64,000 nt of DNA from Plantago ovata (lineage: Eukaryota > Streptophyta > Magnoliopsida > Lamiales > Plantaginaceae): the NCBI GenBank assembly GCA_028274465.1, contig CM051455.1, positions 97,472,365-97,536,364 of the forward strand, written 5' to 3'. This document shows positions 56,886 through 64,000 of this stretch, one piece after another; positions within the stretch are counted from its first letter, which is position 1, and each line of letters begins with the position of its first letter. Both the position numbers and the translations under genes were made by a program. The notes under the pieces are model-generated. The model did no database searches. It was given only the letters and a program-made list of their open reading frames with translations, and was not told the origin of the DNA.

Positions 56886-58457
56886 TGTTGGTCCCTTTAA
56901 ACAACAAGAAAAGACTAGGGGGGGGGGGGTGAATAGTCTTTTCAAACTTTCGTCGTTTAAAAAACTTTCTCAGCAAGGACTTATTACTTTTCAGTAATTA
57001 GTTTGCTGATACTTAACTTTCTCAGCAAGCGCAAGTTACTTTTCAGTAACGAGTTTTGTTGATACTTAAAATCAGAGAGCGGAAGTCTTTGATACAATAA
57101 GTGCTTTGTCAGTAAGTGATAGTTTCAGCTAGTGAACAGAGTGACTGTGTACAGATAAATATGCTTTGCTGAAAACTAAATGCAGTAAGTAAATCACACA
57201 AACACTTTTATAGTGGTATCTAAGAGTGGCGTAATCTCTCAACTAATCCACTTTGTCCTTTCTAGGACTCAATCCACTAAGACAAGTTTGAGGTTCCTTA
57301 CAACACCTATCTAGAGCGATTCAAACAGAAACCAAAGCACACTTGCTTTGTTTCCAACCTAACTAGAGAACGAAACTTTGTTCTCCACCAACCTTGGGAC
57401 TTTTAATCAGCAACACTGTGCTCGATTAAGTTCCCCCTGAATGTCACACCTGAAAGGGTGTATTTTCAGTTAGAGAGGTTTGGGATGAGATAACTTGATT
57501 ATAACTTATTCAGCTACAACAAGTGATCTAAGAAACAAAACTTTGAATACTTTGCAGTAAACAAGTTTTATTGTTTTTGGTGTCAAGACTTGTTCTAGTT
57601 CGAAAGAAAGAACACTTAACTAATTTCTTAGCTGTGTATGTTCTACTTCTTCGCAAGTAGCTTTTTCAAGCTTTAAGTCTTGGAACGGATCAATGGCAGT
57701 AAAGAGTGTTTGAAGGGTATGTGAGTTTTAAGCACAAGTGATAGTTTGATCACGTTGTTGACACCTTTCAACTCTTTGCCGGATGACCTCTATTTATAGT
57801 GAATCAAGGGAGCCGTTTGAATTTCAAATTCTAAGGCTTTTGTTCCTTAAGATGTCACTATCTTGCTTTTGTACTTTCAACAGCGTCCTTTATTTGTCTT
57901 CTAGTCTTCATGTCCTTCGCGTGCATGCTTTGCATTTAATGTTCATTTGAATGAAATTCAAACTTGAACGTTGGAGCGCAAATGCAAATACTTTCAGCAA
58001 GGAGGTCACAAATTTTCATCAGCAAGTGGTCAGTCTCAGTTTCAGCAAGCACAACCTACTCTGTTGTTTAGATTTTCACTTATGCAAGCTGTTGCTGAAG
58101 TTTCCACTTTCTGAGCAACATGTGCCTTTGTAGATACCAGTCTTCAGAAATCTTCTAGTCTTCAGTCTTCGAATTCTTCAAGTTTCTGAACGGTTCTAAA
58201 TGCTTCAATAGTTTGTTTGTGTAAACAAAGTACATCATCAGCAAATGCTTCAATAGGTTGTATTTCTTTTCAGAAAACAAGATACATCATAAGCGGTAAA
58301 ACTAACATATCTAGCACCTACTCTAAGTCTTCAGCAAACGTTCCTCTTTTACAATGTCCTTAAAATTCTAAATTCCTAGACCTTAAGAGTACTAGTTACT
58401 GGACTTTCCTTAATTTAGCATGGTTAATTGCTCATTAAAATTACAAGTTTCCTAACA
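56886..58457 (-). repeat. 1.57-kb LTR
   Basis: TGTTGG...CTAACA ends with a polypurine tract on the inner side. It is non-coding, with repeated CAGTAAGT, TTTCAGCAA and AGTCTTCAG words. A poly-G run of 13 lies near the outer end. Confidence 0.75.
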
Positions 58458-58709
58458 AATTTCCCCCTGTTTGATGTTAGCAATCCATGGCTAAATTAAT
58501 TGTTACCCTTTTAGAGGTTTCTGATGTTGAATAAATCAGTTGATTAATGCAAGCATACTTGAATAATTAAACAGTAAGCATAAGTAGATTGCATAATCAA
58601 AAACCAATAAGAGTCAAAAGCTTCATTGCTGATAGTTATCTTTCAGTAAGTTTAAAAGAAAGTTCAGAGATAACTACACAAAGTCAGCAAACAAAACTAA
58701 ACAAAGCTA

Positions 58710-61700
58710 TTACAGGGACTTAAGCTCTTCCAGCAGAAGATTTCTCAAAATCTCCCTTACACTCTTCTCAGCAAGTGCAGTAAATTCAACAGAGTCCTTT
58801 GCGTAATCTTCAAGTCGCTTACGGACTTGGAGTTGAAGATTCCTTGCATTCTTGCAGGCGGTATGATGATGTTTTTCAACATTCATTTCCTTGTAGTGCA
58901 CCACCCACAAGTGCATGCCCCAATTGCTGGCATGGAGAAGTTGTGTATCTGAATTGCTTTTAGCATGAATCTTCCTTAACCAGAGAAGATCTTCTTCTTG
59001 ATCCTTAGCAGTGAGATAGAAATACTCGTAAGGAATCAATCCAAGTTTCTTCTTTGATTTCTTGGTTAAAGAGTCAGAGTAATAGGCAACACCAATTGGT
59101 TTTATCAATTCTGGTTCTTGTTTCAAGGTCTTACCAATTGAAGTTCTTCTTACCAAGACTTCCAGATTCAGCCATCTCCCAGCTATGTTTCTTGGTAGGG
59201 AAGGAGGATCCCTTTCTTTTCTTTTCACCTTGAGATCAATCCAAGTGTACATTTGATTCAGTACAGCTGTTGGAAAATAATCATTCAGCAGCAAGTCTTC
59301 CAGCTTTAAGATCCAGCAACCATGAACATTTCTGATCACATTCTGAGTAGTTTCCTCATTGCTGGTCTTTGTGTACTCAATGCCGGAGCCAATGGCAACG
59401 CTGACAAGCCTCTTTTCTTCCTGACTTTGCCTTCTTCTTCTTGACTTTGCATTTTCTTGATCTCTTGCTGAAGATCTTGAGTCAGAAGAGAAATGCTTTG
59501 AATGGCCAGACGGAGTTAAGGCTGTTATTGGTCTAGCTCTTATAGCTTGAGCTATAGTTTGATTGTCATCATCATCATCATCTTCATTCAGATCTTGATG
59601 ACTTTTAGTGTGACAGTATTCATGAGTTTCAGCAGAAGTTTTTCTCTTTTCCGGACTTGCTGAATTCAACTCAGAATCTGCTTCAGCTTGTCTTTTAGAA
59701 CTTTGCTCTCTTTCAGCAAGAGGTTCTATTGTCAGTGGCGCTTCAGTAGGGGTTTTCTTCCTTGAAGATCTCTTTTGCTTATCTTCCCCCTTAGACATGG
59801 ATTGCATCATTGGAGTAATGTGCAGAAAAAAGAACTCATTGCAATTTTCAGCAAGAGTACTTAGTCTATTGTACTTCATGATAATTGCCTGCTGATCAGA
59901 GGTCAGCTTTGACAATTCTTGTTTGATACTCACCAGATTCTCCTCATGTCTGCGCTCTGTTGCGACTTTGTCTTCAATGGAAGTCTGAGCCTTCACTAAT
60001 GCAGACTTTGCTAACCGGAGTGCTTGACTGACATCTTCTTCATAGCTTTTGTGGTAAAGACATTTGTCTTTCTGAGCTATCGTAAGAGTAGTAGTGCGTT
60101 TCAGCACAGTAGCCAGTATTTTTCCGATGTCAAGCGGACTCTCAGCAAGCAGTGCATCATCTTCTGCTTTGCAGGCTTTGTGGACCTCCATTAGTGCTAA
60201 AATTCTTGGAGTGAAATCCTCCACATTTGGGAACGGCACTAAGTTTGGGGTCAAGGAATGAACTTTGAGCTTAGAAGCGAACTGATCATCTCTTGTCAGC
60301 AAATGGCTTCTCAAGTCATCTCCTACATCATGTTTATAATCAGGAGGAGGAATTTGGACCACTGTGGGTTCACTTTTCTTTGAGTGATCATCCTCATTTG
60401 ATGAAAGATCGTCTTCATCGTCATATTCATCAAGGCCAGCAACCTTGGTTCCTAAATCTGCAGCTTCATTCCTTTCTGGTTGAGTGGTTGCTGATGGTAA
60501 CGCTTCAGACTCAACGACTGGAGTTTCACCAGTAGTAAGTTTTAATTGAGTAGTTTCTGAGGGCAACGTTTGAGACTCAATGACTGGAGTTTCACCAGTA
60601 GTAGATGGAAGGGAGGGGACTTCCTGAGGTTTTACTCCTGAAGATTGAGCAATATCCAAATTCTGCGTATGCCTTGCATGAATTTGGAGACTGTTTTGAA
60701 GTGCTCTTTCGTAATCTTCATCCATTTCTTCATCATCATCAAGGTTTGGATCAGTGACCTTGGCATCGAGTAAAGATAACTCGGCATCAGAAAGCTTGCT
60801 TTTGCCATGTTTCAATGCAGCGCGCTTTCTGGCGTACTCTTCTTCAGTATCAGCGCCTTGTACAGGTGCTTGAGTACTTGTTTCAGCAGGAGCAGGTTGG
60901 GATTCTTGCTGACTTGGTGTTTGATCAGCTTGCTGATTGTCTTGATTCGCAGTCTCAGCAACTGTCAGTTTGAGTCCACCAGCATCAGGACTAGGACCTT
61001 GATTGTCATCATCATCGTCCTTTTTGTCCTTAGAATCTTTTCCTTCATCATCACTGGGATCACTAGGAATGTTCTCATCTTCTTCTTCCTCATCATCATC
61101 CGTCAGTATAACCAACTCGAGATGCTTGTATAAAGAAACACTCGTAACTTCCTCTTCTTCATTGATTTTGTGGGGATCAGCCACCATAGGTACAAAAGAA
61201 CCCTTGAGCATCACATCTTGTTCAGCTGGAGAGACACTCTTAAATTTTGCCTTCATATTCTCTCTGATTAAAGCAATCAGATTTGAGCTCATTAGCTGAG
61301 AATATGACATTTCTTCTGGAAGTATAGAGTGGACAAACGTCTCGAGTTTCAGCAGAGAAACTCTATTTTTCTCGTTGGATAGATGAAGATGAAGGTCAGA
61401 AAAATCCATCCTTCTGTACCTTTGCCAGTTGCTGACAGACTTAGCAACTCTTGACAAGGTAGTTCTTTTGAAGTCTAAGTAAAGTTCTTCAGAACTTACT
61501 TTTGGATCTTCAGTGATGTGAACCACTTCAGTGGTCTCCTTTTGAGCCTGAAAAAGAATAGAATTATGTTCAGGAAAGGTTTGGATAATAGTTTTAGAGT
61601 CCAAAGCTGGAACATGATTTACCTTCTGAGTTTCAGCAAGTTCATGTTGCACACTTGTTTGTGCTGGTACTATTTCCATTCCTTGAGGAGCTTGAGAAGC

Positions 61701-64000
61701 ATCCTTGAATTGTTCATCCTGAAATAATTGTAAGTTTGATACAAGCACTAAGTTTTCAAACTTAGTTGTATTACCAAAAACTTTATCTACCTGCTGAGCA
61801 GGAGGTGTTGATTCTGGTGCAGAGGCTTCAGCAACCTTCTGACTTGTATCTTGAGAAGTCTGTAGAGAAATCATTATATTAGCAAAAGATTGAGTTTCAG
61901 ATAGTGAAGATTTGCTTATGGTTGAGTTAACTACATGCTGAAGAAGGACAGGTGGTGACTCAGTCCTTTCAGCAATGACAACTTCTTCAATATCTGGGAC
62001 TGTTTCTTCAGCAGACTTCTTTTCTTGCTCTGTTTGAGAAAGCTGTGCGGGTTCAGCAATCTCCCTTGTCTCTGAAATGACAAGTTGAGCAGAGGCATTT
62101 TGATCCTTGAGTTCACAGCTTGTCTTGAAAACATCGATTGATTTGTTGGAAGTGTCTTCAATATCCTACTCCATTTGATGACTCAGTTCTTTCAGCACCA
62201 GCTGAACTTTGTCAATGGATGTTTTCGGTGAACTGGGTCCAGTATTCTCAGCATCACGAGATGCATCGTCGAATAGTGTCTCTTGTGGTGTTTCAGCAAT
62301 CTCTGGGACTTGAACCATTGCAGTCTCAGCAACTAGTTCTTCAGCAACTTGATGAGTTGCTTGTTCAGCAACCATCTTTTCAGTATTGGCAGCATCAGCA
62401 AGTGCCGCGGTTCTTATGTCAGCAGCAATATCAATCACTGGTTCCAGAGTCTGATCATCAAGATTATCTGCAATGTAGATATCTGGGATTGAGGCAGGAA
62501 TTTCATTTCCACTGCCTTGTGGTCTCTTCTCAGTAGATGTATCAACATTGAGTTGATTGTTGAAGGCTTCCGCAAACACTTCAACATTTCTGACATAGGT
62601 CTCAGTAACCACTTTGTCAACATCTACTAGAGCTTGTGTTTCAGCAACTGCTTGAGAATCATCCGAAAGATCATGGACAATTGGTACTGACTTGCGAGCC
62701 AGTGTTTTCTTTCTTGGGTTACTTGTCCTTTTTCTTTTGGGGACGGGGTTAGCTGATGACGCAGCAGTCTGAGTGTCATCATCAGCTTTCCTCTTTTTCT
62801 TCTTGGATTTCTCCAGTTGCTTTTCAGAAGCAGCGTCAGTAGTTGCATTTTCAGCAACGGCTGTTGTACCCTTATCATGATCACCATCTACAGCAGTTTC
62901 ATCATGATCACCATCTACAACAGTTTCATCAACAACTTTTTCAGCTGTTGGAACATTCTCTTGCTGAGTAGTGGCGGTAACATCTGTAGCTGTTGTATAC
63001 CTTTCTTGCTGACTTGTGCTGACAACATTTGCAGCTGTTGTCTTCTTTGATTTTTCGAGTTTCTTGTCAGCAAGCTTAGGTGCATTCTGCTTGTAGAAGG
63101 CTCTTCCCACATTGCATACAGATTTCTTAATCGACAATGGGTTTCTCAGCTGAATCTTGAAGTGTTCAAGAATGAAGCATATTTTTAGTCCATACATGAC
63201 TGGGAAGGTAGGTGAGACCTTGTTGTCTTCAACCTTAACCTTGAATTTAGTAACACAATCAACAAGTCTGTTGAAAATGTACTTTGCCCAGTTGAGCTCC
63301 GTTTTTTTCTCATAGATATGCATCAGCAGCGGCAACCTTCTCAAGCCTACTTGGTCTATTCCTCCGACTTGGGAGTCTAAGACTTTGATTAGTAGCAGAG
63401 CTACTAGACCAAGTGAATGACAGAGATGCTTCCTCTTAACGTGCTTTGTCCAAGTCACGGGAGCAATCTCTCCTTTCTTCATTTTCTCATTTCTGACATC
63501 ACTGTAGAAGGCTTCAATTTCTTCATCAGTGGCAGTGATGTCATCTTCAGTTCCAATGGTCGGAATCTGAAAGATTTCTGCTAAATCAGTCCATTTCAGG
63601 ACGATTTGCACATTTTGAACTGTGGAGAAGATCACTTTTTCAGTGACTCCTTGACCATCAGTTAGGGTCTGGATTTCTGCATTGTTGTAGAACTCCATAG
63701 TATCTAACATACTCACTTTCTTAGGGCGAGCTGTTATAAAGTGAGTGAGGCCTTGCTGTTTAATCAAGTCAAGTGCCTCCTCATTGTCACCGTCTAGTTC
63801 TTGTACATAAAAGTATCTGATATACTTCTATTTTGCAAAGCCACCCCATTGCATCATCATCTCACACTTTGCAGTGTCTAGATATGCAGGAGGCATGGGT
63901 TTTTCTGTTATCCTATCGTTTTTCAACACAACTTTCGCTGTGTTAGTCACCGGAGTTATCACCGGAGCACTGCTTTTTCCAGCACTGTCAACCTTAGATG
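58710..64000 (-). pseudogene. Very long acidic, repeat-rich ORF of the LTR retroelement (two in-frame stops)
   Basis: One reading frame runs from beyond the right edge of the window to the stop at 58710, interrupted only by TAG at 63828-63830 (after WGGFAK) and TAG at 62166-62168 (after HQME). The upstream third has a folded region: KYIRYFYVQELDGDNEEALD, TMEFYNNAEIQTLTDG, LKWTDLAEIFQIPT, HSLGLVALLLIKVLDSQVGG and FPVMYGLKICFILEHFKI, like the putative plant transposon protein domain found in retroelement-derived proteins (family assignment tentative). The rest is low-complexity, rich in Ala, Glu, Ser, Gln and Asp, with two near-identical copies of STTGETPVIESQTLPS. C-terminal motifs such as HGCWILKLEDLLLNDYFP and YFYLTAKDQEEDLLWLRKI suggest a second folded domain. 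No RT, protease or integrase motif is seen. Confidence 0.6.

Larger units (their letters stand above)
56886..64000 (-). mobile_element. Large LTR retroelement, 3' part (runs off the window)
   Basis: A 1572-bp LTR (56886-58457) begins TGTTGGTCCC and ends TTTCCTAACA. Just beyond it, on the minus strand, lies the purine tract CAGGGGGAAATT, which identifies it as the 3' LTR of a minus-strand element. The internal sequence up to 64000 is a single long reading frame without RT or integrase motifs. Either pol lies further right, so that this ORF occupies the env-like position of SIRE/Maximus-type copia elements, or the element is a non-autonomous large derivative. The second LTR is not in the window. 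Confidence 0.75.

Noticed and set aside
60807..62536. Plus-strand ORFs opposite the long retroelement ORF
   Set aside because: They are Ser-, Ile- or Gln-rich shadows of the acidic repeats on the minus strand.

Overview
This is a plant nuclear window. It is AT-rich and intron-containing, with NLR resistance genes of the potato R1 type (late blight resistance R1A-like), a plant GEN1 nuclease gene and dense nested transposable elements. R1-type NLRs with this exon layout are typical of asterids, and Lamiales is my best guess (inference only). No bacterial, organellar or CRISPR features are seen.

Layout. 1-721: the 3' end of a Ty1/copia polyprotein with an internal duplication of its RNase H. 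722-4590: non-coding repeats, a decayed fragment of a PBL8-like receptor-like cytoplasmic kinase on the minus strand, about 190-bp tandem repeats and a 333-bp Harbinger-like MITE. 4593-8224: NLR copy 1 (two exons, one-base frameshift). 8234-18516: a complete but defective Ty3/gypsy chromovirus-like element (minus strand, TSD TATTC) whose RNase H-integrase segment is present five times in tandem. About 18522-22920: a decayed L1-type LINE (minus). 24484-33751: NLR copy 2, whose intron has received a 5.8-kb copia element (26692-32475) and, 20 bp further on, a tRNA-type SINE with a perfect 17-bp TSD; exon 2 has a frameshift.

33752-35932: MITEs, a 30-bp minisatellite and SINE-like fragments. About 36017-49717: a 13.7-kb Mutator-like element (MULE) nested in a mariner-like MITE (about 35935-50000). 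It carries a seven-exon FAR1/MuDR-type transposase gene (plus; one stop, one frameshift), a two-exon 137-aa gene of unknown function (minus) inside the long second intron of the transposase gene, a 5 x 304-bp tandem array in that same intron, and a convergent ten-exon gene (minus) that fuses a plant-TE N-terminal domain, a Ulp1/C48 SUMO-protease-like domain and a long Lys/Glu coiled coil. This resembles the ULP-carrying MULE class (Kaonashi, CUMULE).

50304-55785: GEN1 (14 exons, minus), whose exon lengths add up to 602 codons, with one in-frame TAG in the metal-binding EExE region. 56886-64000: the 3' LTR and a very long low-complexity ORF of a large LTR retroelement (minus) that runs off the window.

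The host content is the two related NLR copies, GEN1 and an RLCK fragment; nearly everything else is mobile DNA. The two NLRs share a 5' leader-intron acceptor, an intron just after the MHD region and a possible donor at the end of the LRR exon, so they are a local duplication. Exon joins were made by eye from GT-AG sites and reading-frame continuity, with no transcript support.
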